Shown one piece after another: positions 45,478 to 55,251 of a stretch of DNA of 64,000 nucleotides. This stretch comes from Oligoflexia bacterium (GTDB taxonomy: Bacteria > Bdellovibrionota_G > JANQFH01), in contig JANQFH010000068.1 of assembly GCA_028277945.1 (NCBI GenBank), forward strand, positions 62,001-126,000, written 5' to 3'. The number at the start of each line of letters is the position of its first letter. The stretch's first letter is position 1. Under the pieces are notes generated by a model. That model was not told the origin of the DNA. It saw only the letters and a program-made list of their open reading frames with translations, and did no database searches. Position numbers and translations under genes: made by a program.

Positions 45478-45494
45478 CTTTTTTGAGATCTCAC

Positions 45495-47147
45495 ATGTTA
45501 AAGAGATACCCGTTTGTAACTTGGTCTGCGACTTTAGCGCTCGTCCTCTGTTTGCCGTCTCTGTTTGCTGAACAGCCGCAACAGGTGTTTCGTCTTAGCT
45601 ATCCCATGGCTATTGAGAGTCTCGATCCCCACGATGTTACCAGTGCTGTTGGTAGCAATGTCGCGCTGAACCTGTTTGAGGGATTAACGCTCTTTGATGC
45701 CAAAGGGTTTAAGGCCTTGCCTGGGGTTGCCGAACGTTGGGAGATATCCCAAGACGGACGCGTGTTTACGTTTCATTTACGTAGAGACGCCCGTTGGAGT
45801 GATGGTACTAGGGTTACGGCAGGCGACTTTGTTTATGCCTGGACAAGAGCGCTGCAGCCAAAAACAAACAGTCCATACGCCTACCAACTCTATCCTATTC
45901 GCAATGCCGAGTTGTTTCATCGGGGAAAGATTAAGGATGCAAAGCGACTTGGTCTCAGAGTCATTCGCAATGATCTGTTTGAGGTGACCCTACACAGCCC
46001 CGTACCCTACTTTCTTGAGTTGACCATGCTGCACCCGTTTCTGCCGTTACCTCGCAAGCTCATTCGGCAAAAGGGTAAGCAGTGGACGCAGCCAGGTGCC
46101 ATGGTGACAAACGGCGCATTTACACTGCAAGAGGTGGTTCCAGACAAGAAACTGGTGTTGCGCAAAAACCCCCACTATTGGCAGGCGGCGCAAGTGCGGT
46201 TGCAGCAGCTGGAATATCTTTTCATCAAAGAGAGCGATGTGGTGATGGTGCTCTATGAAACCGGAGCCCTTGATTTTACTGGCGATACCCATCTTGGCGC
46301 GGCCCATGTTAGAAAGTATGCTGAATCTAATGAATACAATGTGGTACCTTGGTTGGCGACCTTCTTTCTGCGCTTAAACTGTCGTATGGAGCCCTATCAA
46401 CGGCGCGCTTTCCGTACAGCGTTAAGCCTCGCCATAGATCGTGAAAAGATTGTTGCCTCAGTCAACCAAGGGGGGGAGTCTGTGGCCTACTCAGTGGTGC
46501 CGCGTGGGTTGCGTGACTACGTACCGCAAGCAACAGCGCGTTTCGATCCCGTTCAAGCGCGGGCGCTGCTACACGAGCTTGGTTTCTGTGTTGACGCAGA
46601 AAAAGCGACAACGGTAGCAAAGAGGCGGAACTGTCGGCCACTGCCGGCGATTGAGATCCTTACCAATGTTGAAGGCGAGGAGTATCTTGATGCCCTGGCG
46701 CTCATCGTGCAGATGTGGCGTCAACACCTTGGGTTGTCACTTGCTCGTGTTCGTACCGAGCCCTGGAGTAAGTATTTGGCAGCTATGCGTGCGGGCAACT
46801 ACGAAATTGCCCGCTCCGGTTGGGTGGCGGACTATCCTGATCCCAGTAGCTTTCTAAAGCTGTGGCTCAGAGAGGGCGGCAACAATCGGACCGGCTGGAG
46901 CCATCCGCAGTATGAGAAGTTACTGCAAGCCTCAGAAAAGGAGCTCGATCCAAGCAAGCGTATGGCACTGCTACAACAGGCAGATGCCATTCTTGCTGAG
47001 GAACTGCCGGTGATCCCCATCTACACTTTGGTTAAGCGCTATCTACTAAAACCCTATGTGAAGGGATTTTACGATAACATGCTGCATCGACACGATGCCA
47101 AGACCGTCTATATCGACAGTGTAGGACCAGGAGATCCAAATCGATAA
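45495..47147 (+). CDS. Peptide ABC transporter substrate-binding protein 1
   Basis: This is the first of six tandem OppA-like receptors (550 residues). Its signal peptide (SATLALVLCLPSLFAE) has no lipobox, so it is a free periplasmic protein. SBP_bac_5 landmarks are LNLFEGLTLFDAKGFKALPG, HLRRDARWSDGTRVTAGDFV, RTALSLAIDREKIVASV, the RSGWVADYPDPSSFLKLWL ligand-cleft segment and EELPVIPIYTLVKRYLLKP. It and copy 6 are the more divergent members. The TTG at 45483 is a less likely start. A gap of 95 bases with a decayed receptor end separates it from copy 2. Confidence 0.92.
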   Translation: MLKRYPFVTWSATLALVLCLPSLFAEQPQQVFRLSYPMAIESLDPHDVTSAVGSNVALNLFEGLTLFDAKGFKALPGVAERWEISQDGRVFTFHLRRDARWSDGTRVTAGDFVYAWTRALQPKTNSPYAYQLYPIRNAELFHRGKIKDAKRLGLRVIRNDLFEVTLHSPVPYFLELTMLHPFLPLPRKLIRQKGKQWTQPGAMVTNGAFTLQEVVPDKKLVLRKNPHYWQAAQVRLQQLEYLFIKESDVVMVLYETGALDFTGDTHLGAAHVRKYAESNEYNVVPWLATFFLRLNCRMEPYQRRAFRTALSLAIDREKIVASVNQGGESVAYSVVPRGLRDYVPQATARFDPVQARALLHELGFCVDAEKATTVAKRRNCRPLPAIEILTNVEGEEYLDALALIVQMWRQHLGLSLARVRTEPWSKYLAAMRAGNYEIARSGWVADYPDPSSFLKLWLREGGNNRTGWSHPQYEKLLQASEKELDPSKRMALLQQADAILAEELPVIPIYTLVKRYLLKPYVKGFYDNMLHRHDAKTVYIDSVGPGDPNR

Positions 47148-47180
47148 CGCATACGCAGCAATAGCGTTCCTCCGGCTCTT

Positions 47181-47228
47181 TACCTAAAAGCCTTTTATGA
47201 TAAGGTGTTGCATCAACACTTTGATTTC
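47181..47228 (+). pseudogene. Fossil of a receptor C-terminus between copies 1 and 2
   Basis: Read from 47181, these 48 bases give YLKAFYDKVLHQHFDF, matching the end of copy 1 (YVKGFYDNMLHRHDAK) at most positions. The piece lies outside any gene and has no start, so it is a remnant of a receptor gene lost between copies 1 and 2. The hairpin GTGTTGCATCAACAC in the same place is explained by this sequence. Confidence 0.6.
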
Positions 47229-47242
47229 GAGGGGGAATTCAC

Positions 47243-48844
47243 GTGCTGCTTTTGCTGAGAGCCTGTCTGCTTGCTGTTCTCTTGCTTGCTCCTGCTTACC
47301 AAACGAGTGCGCTCGAGCAGGTCTTTGCCTTTAACAACCTCGCCGAACCCGAGAGCCTCGATCACGCCCTTACCTATGGTGTACCTGAGTTCAACATTAC
47401 GATTGGGCTGTTTGAGGGTTTGGTCATCATGCATCCAAAAACCCTGGAGCCGCTGCCTGGGGTCGCAGCAAGGTGGGATATATCCAAAGACGGTCGTACC
47501 TATACCTTTTATATTCGCGACAACGCCCGCTGGAGCAATGGCGATCCTGTAACTGCGCAGGACTTTGTCTACTCTTACAGGCGTGTGCTGGAACCCGCAA
47601 CGGCAGCGCCGTACGCTCATCACATGCACTACATAGTGGGTGGTAAGGACTACAACAGCGGCAAGCTCAAGGACTTTAACCGTGTTGGCATCAAGGCTTT
47701 GAGTGCTAGGGTGCTAGAGATCAGGTTAAACCATCCGGCTCCCTACTTTGCCAACCTGCTGACCCAGTTTCCCTACTTTCCCGTGCACAAAAAAACGGTC
47801 GAGAATTACGGCAATCGTTGGACCCGTCCGGAGCATATGGTTAGCAACGGTGCCTTTAGACTCAAGGAGTGGCGGCAACAGGATCGGATTGTCATGGAGA
47901 GGTCTCCAAAGTATTGGGACGCTGCCAACGTCCGATTGCAGAGAGTCGTAGTCTATCCCATTGAAAATAAAGAAACCGGTCTTAACCTTTATAAGAAGGG
48001 TAAAATCCACTGGACGGGAACTTCGCATCTACCCGAGCCACGCATTCCAGAGCTCAAGAAACGCGCTGACTATCACGCGCCTATCTGGCTTGGTACCTAT
48101 TTTTTTCGTTTTAACGTCACCCGTCCGCCCTTTGATAACCTCGATGTGAGAAAGGCATTCACTCTGGCGGTTGATCGGCAGCTGATTGTCGATAAGGTGA
48201 CGCAGACGGGTGAGGTCCCCGCCCATAGTCTGACGCCGCTGACCATGCCGAACTACAAAATCCCCAAGGGCCCAACCTTTGATGCAAAGCGGGCAGCCGA
48301 GCACCTAAGTCGGGCGGGTTACTGTGCACCAGGGTATAGGAAGAAGGGTTGCAAGCCTTTTCCTAAGACGGAGGCACTTTACAATACCAATGAACGCCAC
48401 AAGTTGGTGCTACTGGCCATGCAACAGATGTGGAAGGAGCATCTTGGTATCGACACCCTCTCTTTGGTCAACCGCGAGTGGAAGGTCTATCTTAAAGAAC
48501 AGAAGGCCTTAGACTATATGATTGCCCGCGCCGGCTGGATTGCTGACTTTGCTGACCCCATAAACTTTCTAGACCTCTTTGTAACTGGCAACACACTCAA
48601 CCAGACGGGTTGGGGAAATTCTAAGTACGATGAACTCATCGAGAAATCGCGCTACGAGCCAGATCCGAGCAAGCGTGAAAAAATCTTGCAGCGGGCAGAG
48701 CGTATTTTACTAGCTGAGTTACCGATTTTACCAATATTTTACTATGCTACGCCTTACCTACTGAATCCACGGGTTGGTGGGTTTTATGAGACCTACCTAG
48801 ATATACACCCCTACAAGTCGATTTATATGAAGGAGTCGTCATGA
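47243..48844 (+). CDS. Peptide ABC transporter substrate-binding protein 2
   Basis: This 533-residue OppA-like receptor has a signal peptide (LRACLLAVLLLAPAYQTSAL). Copies 2, 3 and 4 are the closest group, sharing blocks such as RWDISKDGRTYTFYIRDNAR here, PIENKETGLNLYKKGKIHWT, NVTRPPFDNLDVRKAFTLAV and NREWKVYLKEQ. The cleft segment RAGWIADFADPINFLDLFV is intact. GTG starts behind GAGGGGGAA, and the stop overlaps copy 3 (ATGA). It probably binds oligopeptides. Confidence 0.93.
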   Translation: MLLLLRACLLAVLLLAPAYQTSALEQVFAFNNLAEPESLDHALTYGVPEFNITIGLFEGLVIMHPKTLEPLPGVAARWDISKDGRTYTFYIRDNARWSNGDPVTAQDFVYSYRRVLEPATAAPYAHHMHYIVGGKDYNSGKLKDFNRVGIKALSARVLEIRLNHPAPYFANLLTQFPYFPVHKKTVENYGNRWTRPEHMVSNGAFRLKEWRQQDRIVMERSPKYWDAANVRLQRVVVYPIENKETGLNLYKKGKIHWTGTSHLPEPRIPELKKRADYHAPIWLGTYFFRFNVTRPPFDNLDVRKAFTLAVDRQLIVDKVTQTGEVPAHSLTPLTMPNYKIPKGPTFDAKRAAEHLSRAGYCAPGYRKKGCKPFPKTEALYNTNERHKLVLLAMQQMWKEHLGIDTLSLVNREWKVYLKEQKALDYMIARAGWIADFADPINFLDLFVTGNTLNQTGWGNSKYDELIEKSRYEPDPSKREKILQRAERILLAELPILPIFYYATPYLLNPRVGGFYETYLDIHPYKSIYMKESS

Positions 48845-50457
48845 AGTTTGCGTTGTGGTTGCTACTGATTCTTACCGTGGTCCTTTTCCGTGTTCAGCCG
48901 GTCGCAGCAGCGTTGGAGCAAGTCTATTCTTTCAATATTCGAGCTGAACCAGAGACTATAGACCCGGCACTGGCTACCGGTATGCCTGAATACGATATGA
49001 TGTTTGCGCTTTTTGAGGGGTTGACCAACCGGCATGCCAAGACCTTGGAGCCGATTCCAGGCGTAGCCAAACGCTGGGATATCTCCAAGGATGGCCGGCG
49101 CTATACCTTTCATATTCGCAACAACGCCCGCTGGAGTAATGGGGATGCAGTGACCGCGCAGGACTTTGTTTATTCCTGGAGGCGTTCTTTAGAACCAAAG
49201 ACAGGCGCGATCTACGCCTATATGCTCTACCACATCCGGGGTGCCAAAGCGTACAACAGCGGAAAAATTAAAGACTTCAACAAGGTAGGCATCAAGGCTC
49301 GGAGCAGTCACATTCTCGAGGTTGAGCTCATCAACCCAACACCCTATTTTCTCTTTCTCTGTTCCTATTACGTCTATTTCCCAGTGCATCGTCGTACGGT
49401 AGAGAAGCATGGTGACAAGTGGACTCGGGTTGAAAACATTGTTACCAACGGCGCCTTTACACTCAAAGAGTGGCGTCAGGCAGATCGCATTGTCATGGAA
49501 AAGTTCTCAGGCTATTGGGATGCCAAGAGAGTTCGATTGCAAAGAATTCATGCCTATCCAATTGAGAACAAGGAGACCGGCCTCAATTATTACAAGACCA
49601 ATAAAATTCACTGGACTGGCCACGGCCATCTGCCTGAGGCGAGGATAGAGCGGTTAAAAAAACGCCCTGATTACCACCAGCCTGTATGGCTTTCCACCTA
49701 CTACTACCGTGTCAATGTGACCCGACCGCCCTTGAATAACCTCGATGTCAGAAAAGCGCTCTACTTGGCTATTGATCGCGATCTGATCGTACAAAAGGTA
49801 ACCAAAACCGGTGAACAGCCAGCGTTTAGCTTCACGCCAAAGATGCGCGGCTACCAACCTCCTCGGGGTCCTGTGTTCAACCCAAAAAAGGCCGCTGAGC
49901 ACCTCAGTAAGGCAGGCTACTGTGCTCCTGGGTTCAACAAGAAAGGCTGCAAGCCCTTCCCCAAGCTCGAGGTACACTACAACACCAATGAACGGCACAA
50001 ATTGGTACTGCTTGCCATCCAGCAGATGTGGAAGCAACACCTTGGTATTGAAGGGGTGTCACTGCTAAACCGTGAATGGAAGGTCTACCTCAAGGAGCAG
50101 CGCGCCATCGATTATGCGGTAAGTCGCTCGACTTGGATTGCCGATTACCCGGATCCCACCACCTTTATTGAGATGTTTGTCACCGATGGCGGCCACAACC
50201 AGACCGGCTGGAGCAACCGCAAGTATGACCAACTCGTAGAAGCCGCTTATGCTGAGGTCGATGCCAAGAAACGCCAGCAGCTTCTCATCGACGCGGAGAC
50301 GATCTTGCTGGCCGAGCTGCCGATCTTGCCGATCTACCACCTCACCTCGCCATTTTTGTTGAGTCCCTGTGTGGGTGGCTTTTATGAAAACTATCTGGAT
50401 ATCCATCCTTACACAGACATGTACATCAAACCGGAGTGTCTTAAGGAGAAGAAGTGA
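48841..50457 (+). CDS. Peptide ABC transporter substrate-binding protein 3
   Basis: This 538-residue OppA-like receptor begins with LLLILTVVLFRVQPVAAAL as signal peptide. All landmarks of the family are present (LFEGLTNRHAKTLEPIPGVA, NNARWSNGDAVTAQDFVYSW, VRKALYLAIDRDLIVQKV), with cleft segment RSTWIADYPDPTTFIEMFV. It is very close to copies 2 and 4, and TGA/ATG and TGA/GTG overlaps on both sides keep the three in translational coupling. Confidence 0.93.
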   Translation: MKFALWLLLILTVVLFRVQPVAAALEQVYSFNIRAEPETIDPALATGMPEYDMMFALFEGLTNRHAKTLEPIPGVAKRWDISKDGRRYTFHIRNNARWSNGDAVTAQDFVYSWRRSLEPKTGAIYAYMLYHIRGAKAYNSGKIKDFNKVGIKARSSHILEVELINPTPYFLFLCSYYVYFPVHRRTVEKHGDKWTRVENIVTNGAFTLKEWRQADRIVMEKFSGYWDAKRVRLQRIHAYPIENKETGLNYYKTNKIHWTGHGHLPEARIERLKKRPDYHQPVWLSTYYYRVNVTRPPLNNLDVRKALYLAIDRDLIVQKVTKTGEQPAFSFTPKMRGYQPPRGPVFNPKKAAEHLSKAGYCAPGFNKKGCKPFPKLEVHYNTNERHKLVLLAIQQMWKQHLGIEGVSLLNREWKVYLKEQRAIDYAVSRSTWIADYPDPTTFIEMFVTDGGHNQTGWSNRKYDQLVEAAYAEVDAKKRQQLLIDAETILLAELPILPIYHLTSPFLLSPCVGGFYENYLDIHPYTDMYIKPECLKEKK

Positions 50458-52076
50458 GGTTGGCCACGCAGCACGGTTTGTCCCAGGGGTTGCGAGCCCT
50501 GCTGTTTGTTTTGCTGGCTGGCGCTCAAGCGACACAAGCGGCACAGATCTTTTCTTTTAACAACCACGCTGAACCTGAGACACTTGATTCTGCTCTCGCC
50601 ACAGGAAGGACCGAACGTGTTATCATCATGGCGCTTTTTGAAGGGCTAGCAGACCTGCATCCGCGCACCTTGGAAGTGATTCCTGGCACAGCCAAAGCGT
50701 GGAAGGTTAGCGATAGTGGTACGCACTATACCTTCCACATAAGAGAGAACGCCCGTTGGAGTAATGGCGATGCTGTGACCGCCCATGATTTCGTTTATGC
50801 ATGGAGACGGGTGTTGGATCCTAAGACGGGTTCGCAGTACGCCTATAACCTTTACCACATTGTTGGCGGCAGAGAGTACAACACCGGCAAGCTCAAAGAC
50901 TTTAACAAAGTAGGCATTCGCGCTACTGCCGACAGAGTCCTTGAAGTGCGGCTAGAGCATCCCACTCCCTACTTCCTCTTCTTAACCAGTCACTTTTCGC
51001 TCTTTCCAGTACACCGGCGTACATTGGAGAGGCATGGACCCAAGTGGACTCGCCCTAAAAACATCGTTAGCAATGGTGCGTTTACGTTGAAGGAGTGGCG
51101 GCCGCACGATCGTATTGTCACGATGAAGTCTCCACGTTACTGGGATGCCGCGAACGTGCGTTTGCAACAGCTCAACATCTATCCTTTGGAGAACAAGGAG
51201 ACCGTTCTCAACTTTTACAAAACAGGCAAGATCCAATGGAGTGGTAGTGGTAACTATCTGCCTGACGCCAGGATCCCGCAGCTACGAAAGCGCAGTGACT
51301 ATCATGAACCGGTGCGCTTTGCCACCTACTTTCTTAGACTAAATGTTACGCGCCCACCACTAGACAACATTGATGTGAGAAGGGCACTGTATCTGGCTAT
51401 TGATCGCAATATCATTGCCAGCAAGATAACCCGATCCGGCGAAAAAGCCGCTTACAGCCTCACGCCGACCATGCTGACACACTATCAGCCGCCGCAAGGG
51501 CCGCAGTTCAATCCGAGCAAGGCTGCAGAGCACTTAAGTCGAGCTGGTTTTTGTGCTCCAGGCTACAACAAGAAAGGTTGTAAACCCTTTCCCAAGGTAG
51601 AGATGCTCTACAATACCGATGAGCGGCACAAACAGATTTTTTTGGCCATCCAGCAGATGTGGAAACAGCACTTAGGTATCAAGCACGCTTCGCTGCTAAA
51701 CAGGGAGTGGAAGGTCTACCTCAAGGAGCAGCGTGCTAAGCAGTATATGGTTTCCCGATCGGGTTGGATTGGTGACTACCCTGATCCGATTACTTTTTTA
51801 GAGATGTTTATGAGTGACTCAGGCCTGAACTACACTGGCTGGGGCCATGCCAAGTACGATGAGCTGGTGACAGCCTCACATAGTGAGGTTAATCCAAAAA
51901 GACGTGAAAAGATTCTTCAGGAGGCTGAAGCCGTTCTCTTAGAAGAGCTGCCGATCATCCCGCTGCTCTACTATACAACCTCTTATCTGTTGGACTCGCG
52001 TGTTGGCGGCCACTATGAAAACTACCTCGATCTGCACCCTTATAAAGCGATCTACATTAAAGAGGACCGTCGTTGA
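50454..52076 (+). CDS. Peptide ABC transporter substrate-binding protein 4
   Basis: This 540-residue OppA-like receptor has a longer N-region before its signal core (GLRALLFVLLAGAQATQAAQ). Conserved blocks include RENARWSNGDAVTAHDFVYA, DVRRALYLAIDRNIIASKI and LNREWKVYLKEQRAK, and the cleft segment is RSGWIGDYPDPITFLEMFM. It starts with GTG overlapping the stop of copy 3. Differences from copies 2 and 3 cluster in loops, compatible with a different peptide preference. Confidence 0.93.
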   Translation: MRLATQHGLSQGLRALLFVLLAGAQATQAAQIFSFNNHAEPETLDSALATGRTERVIIMALFEGLADLHPRTLEVIPGTAKAWKVSDSGTHYTFHIRENARWSNGDAVTAHDFVYAWRRVLDPKTGSQYAYNLYHIVGGREYNTGKLKDFNKVGIRATADRVLEVRLEHPTPYFLFLTSHFSLFPVHRRTLERHGPKWTRPKNIVSNGAFTLKEWRPHDRIVTMKSPRYWDAANVRLQQLNIYPLENKETVLNFYKTGKIQWSGSGNYLPDARIPQLRKRSDYHEPVRFATYFLRLNVTRPPLDNIDVRRALYLAIDRNIIASKITRSGEKAAYSLTPTMLTHYQPPQGPQFNPSKAAEHLSRAGFCAPGYNKKGCKPFPKVEMLYNTDERHKQIFLAIQQMWKQHLGIKHASLLNREWKVYLKEQRAKQYMVSRSGWIGDYPDPITFLEMFMSDSGLNYTGWGHAKYDELVTASHSEVNPKRREKILQEAEAVLLEELPIIPLLYYTTSYLLDSRVGGHYENYLDLHPYKAIYIKEDRR

Positions 52077-53635
52077 AGCTGTGGATCATCTCACTGATTG
52101 TGCCGATTGTCTTGCCTACCTTTGGTGGGCAGCTTTTTGCTGAAACGCTGTTTCGTTTTCCGCTCTCTGAGGAGGTCGACCTTAAAGATCCTCGATTAGC
52201 AGAGAGTCGAGACGAAAAGCTCATCGCGCAAACGGTTTTTGAGGGGTTAACGACCTTAACTCCTGACACGCTTGAAGCAGTGGGCGGCGTTGCCAAGAGC
52301 TGGACTCGTGCCACCGACAGAGTGAGCTATCTGTTTTATTTAAGGAAAGATGCCCGCTGGAGTGATGGACGTCAGGTCGTTGCCAACGATTTTGTTGAGG
52401 CTTGGAAAGAGGTGGTTGCCACGCCACAGCGTTTTACTGACTCGCAACTGCTATTAAGCAGTATCAAAAACAGCGCTGCCTATAGGCAGGACGGCAGGGC
52501 TGGGCGTCAGTCGGTTATTGTCGAGGCTGAAGCCATTGCCGCAGACGTATTGAAGGTCGTTACGTCGCATCCCATGGATCACTTTGTTGCCCTGCTTGCC
52601 CTACCCGTTTTTTTCCCAAAACCTACAAAGGCCCCAGGGTTTTCTGTTGGCAATGGGCCTTTTGTGATTGCCGCAGGCAGTGGTGCGAACCTGCGGCTAA
52701 AAAAGAATCCGCACTACTGGGGCAGACGTCAGGTACAACTGGACGGCATAGAGACGGAGTTGTTACCAAACCCCTATGACGTTGCCTACCGTTTTGATCT
52801 GGGACAACTACACTGGACAGGAACCGTCGACATGTCTGCTCTGCCACCCAAGGAGCTTGAGTCACGCGGAAGATTTTTGCAGCATACCATGCGTCGGCTC
52901 TTCTACCTTGAATTTGACCAACTCGTGGGAGCTCTTAAGGAAGCGTCGGTACGGCGTGCGCTTAGCTTGGCACTCAACCGTGAATGGATACAGAAGTATG
53001 TGCTGGTTGCCAGCGTTAAGGGTAGGGTGCGTTTTTTCCCAGAGGGAGCCAAGGGCTACCAATCTAAATACGCGCTTGCCCATGAACCTTCGCGTGCCCG
53101 GCGGCAACTCAAGCAGGCTGGTTACTGCGTTCCGAAGGCGGACGAGGCGTGTAAGCCGCTACCCAAGTTGGAAATATGGCACCAGGGCGACAGCCGCAGC
53201 AAAAAGCTTGCCTTTGCCGTGCATAGCATGTGGCAGAAAGAGCTAGGGATAAACAGTGCCATTCGTAGGGCGGCGGATGCAAAGACTGCGGGTGCATCTC
53301 GCGTTGTGGTCCAATTACGCCAGCTTTGGCTGGAGGTTTCTCAAGCCGGCCATCTCTTTGAGAGGTGGCGGCGTGTTGCCTCCAAACCCTACGCCATGAC
53401 GCTTGCTGCCGCAGCTTCGGCCTCAGCGAGATCGCGTCGGCGTCAGCTTCTCCGCCAGGCAGAAAAGCTCTTGGTAACCAACCTGCCGGTGATTCCGTTG
53501 GTGGAGTCGGCAGGGGTTTCGCTGGTGTCGCAGAGGGTTTTGGGGTTCTATGACAACCCTCTCGACATCCACCCTTTAAAACATATATATTTCGGCTCCG
53601 ATGTTGCCCTGCATTATCCGCGAGGAGGTTGGTGA
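52073..53635 (+). CDS. Peptide ABC transporter substrate-binding protein 5, degenerate
   Basis: This 520-residue copy keeps a signal peptide (WIISLIVPIVLPTFGGQLFAE), the N-terminal half (VFEGLTTLTPDTLEAVGGVA, RKDARWSDGRQVVANDFVEA) and the C-terminal end (TNLPVIPLVESAGVSLVSQR). The RSGW.ADYPDP..FL cleft segment found in every sister copy is gone; in its place is an Ala/Arg/Ser-rich stretch (AAAASASARSRRRQLLRQAE). It therefore may no longer bind peptides by the usual route, although the frame is open. It starts with TTG overlapping copy 4. Confidence 0.85.
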   Translation: MKLWIISLIVPIVLPTFGGQLFAETLFRFPLSEEVDLKDPRLAESRDEKLIAQTVFEGLTTLTPDTLEAVGGVAKSWTRATDRVSYLFYLRKDARWSDGRQVVANDFVEAWKEVVATPQRFTDSQLLLSSIKNSAAYRQDGRAGRQSVIVEAEAIAADVLKVVTSHPMDHFVALLALPVFFPKPTKAPGFSVGNGPFVIAAGSGANLRLKKNPHYWGRRQVQLDGIETELLPNPYDVAYRFDLGQLHWTGTVDMSALPPKELESRGRFLQHTMRRLFYLEFDQLVGALKEASVRRALSLALNREWIQKYVLVASVKGRVRFFPEGAKGYQSKYALAHEPSRARRQLKQAGYCVPKADEACKPLPKLEIWHQGDSRSKKLAFAVHSMWQKELGINSAIRRAADAKTAGASRVVVQLRQLWLEVSQAGHLFERWRRVASKPYAMTLAAAASASARSRRRQLLRQAEKLLVTNLPVIPLVESAGVSLVSQRVLGFYDNPLDIHPLKHIYFGSDVALHYPRGGW

Positions 53636-55251
53636 TGAAACGCGTTATTCCTCTGGCTCTGCTCTGCTTGCTTGTGGTTCTTTCCACCCCGTTAGAGGCG
53701 GCTAGTAAAAAGGGAGAGATCTTCATCTTTAACAACCGCAACTTGCCGCAAAGCTTTGATCCAGCACTCTCCAGCGATATCTATGCCCGTAATATTCTCA
53801 ACCAGCTCTTCGAGGGGCTAACTGCAAGCCATCCGCGTGACTTGAGTGTCCTGCCAGGGGTGGCCAAGTATTGGAAGGCTGCTAAAGATGGTACGGTCTA
53901 TACCTTTTATCTAGATAGCAAGGCGGTATGGAGCGATGGTTCGAGAGTTCATGCGGATGATTTTCGCTTTGCCTGGCTACGTCTGTTAGATCCACAGCGA
54001 AACGCGCCCTATGCGTCGCTACTGTATGTGATCAAAAACGGGCGTGCCTACCATAAGGGAGAGATCCAAGATGCTGCCAAGGTTGGTATACGCACGGTTG
54101 CTAGCGATGTTTTAGAGGTGACATTAGAAAATCCATTGCCTTACTTCTTACAGTTGACCGCTTTCTACCCACTTTTCCCGCTACCTCGCCGGGTGGTTGA
54201 GAAGTATGGCAACGCTTGGGAACAACCGTCTCGGTTTGTAGGCAATGGACCCTTTTCGTTGCATCGTCGTAAAGGCAGCGCGCTTATCGTCTTGCGCAAA
54301 AACCCAAAGTACCGTCAAGCCGAGACGATTCACTTTGATGAGGTGCGTGCCTACGGCATTCAGGAGCCGAGCAAAGCGTTGGCAATGTACCAACGTGGTC
54401 AGATGGATTATACGGGTGAGACGCCCATCCCGTTTAAAGACCTGACGAAATGGCGTTATACCACGGATTTTCATGCGGTACCTTGGTTTGCCGTGAATTT
54501 CCTGAGATTTAATACCAAAAGAGCACCTTTGGATGATCCACAGGTCAGGGAGGCGCTTAGCCTTGTCATCGATCGTGCCAAGATCACCAATTACATTGTT
54601 GCTGGCGGCAACCAACCGACCTACTCCATCGTTCCCATGGGCATCAAAGGCTATGAGCCCCCACAGGTTTCCGCCGTTAATGTCAAGAGAGCCCGCAAGC
54701 TGTTGCAACAGGCCGGCTACTGCACCCCAGATGAAAAATTTTCAGGTTGCAAAGAATTCCCGCAAATCACTTTTCTTCTCGACAATAACGTTTCCTATAG
54801 AAAGCTGGCATTGGGCATTCAGCAGATGTTCAAAAACGAACTGGGATTGCAACGAGTAGAGCTAAAGATTCTCGACTTCCAATCTTATCTAAAGGCGCGT
54901 CGGTCAATGGATTTTCATATTGCAAGATCAGGTTGGAGCGGTGACTATTTTGATCCAAATACCTTCTTAGAGCTCTGGACCGGCGATCACCCGAACAACA
55001 ACACCGGATGGGCCAACCCTCAATACGATAAGTGGATCCGACTTGCCAGTATTGAGCAAAACCCAAAGAAGCGAATGACCTATTTTTCTAAGGCTGAGCG
55101 CATTCTCCTTAACGACTATCCAGTGGTACCCATTTTTACCTTTACCAAGACATACCTTCTCAAGCCCTACGTGCAGGGCTTTGTAGACAACTTGCAACGG
55201 GTCCTCTGTTTGCAAAATGTCTTCATTGACCGAGATCAGCTGGCTCCATGA
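53635..55251 (+). CDS. Peptide ABC transporter substrate-binding protein 6
   Basis: This 538-residue OppA-like receptor has a signal peptide (VIPLALLCLLVVLSTPLEAA) and full family features: LFEGLTASHPRDLSVLPGVA, VWSDGSRVHADDFRFAWLRL, VREALSLVIDRAKITNYI and the cleft segment RSGWSGDYFDPNTFLELWT. The ATG at 53635 follows GAGGAGG by 6 bases, the best ribosome-binding site in the array. It stands next to oppB, with which its stop overlaps, and so may be the original partner of the permease. Confidence 0.93.
   Translation: MKRVIPLALLCLLVVLSTPLEAASKKGEIFIFNNRNLPQSFDPALSSDIYARNILNQLFEGLTASHPRDLSVLPGVAKYWKAAKDGTVYTFYLDSKAVWSDGSRVHADDFRFAWLRLLDPQRNAPYASLLYVIKNGRAYHKGEIQDAAKVGIRTVASDVLEVTLENPLPYFLQLTAFYPLFPLPRRVVEKYGNAWEQPSRFVGNGPFSLHRRKGSALIVLRKNPKYRQAETIHFDEVRAYGIQEPSKALAMYQRGQMDYTGETPIPFKDLTKWRYTTDFHAVPWFAVNFLRFNTKRAPLDDPQVREALSLVIDRAKITNYIVAGGNQPTYSIVPMGIKGYEPPQVSAVNVKRARKLLQQAGYCTPDEKFSGCKEFPQITFLLDNNVSYRKLALGIQQMFKNELGLQRVELKILDFQSYLKARRSMDFHIARSGWSGDYFDPNTFLELWTGDHPNNNTGWANPQYDKWIRLASIEQNPKKRMTYFSKAERILLNDYPVVPIFTFTKTYLLKPYVQGFVDNLQRVLCLQNVFIDRDQLAP

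Noticed and set aside
47202..47222. Hairpin GTGTTGCATCAACAC as a terminator between receptor copies
   Set aside because: The bases are explained by the decayed receptor coding sequence and no T-run follows.
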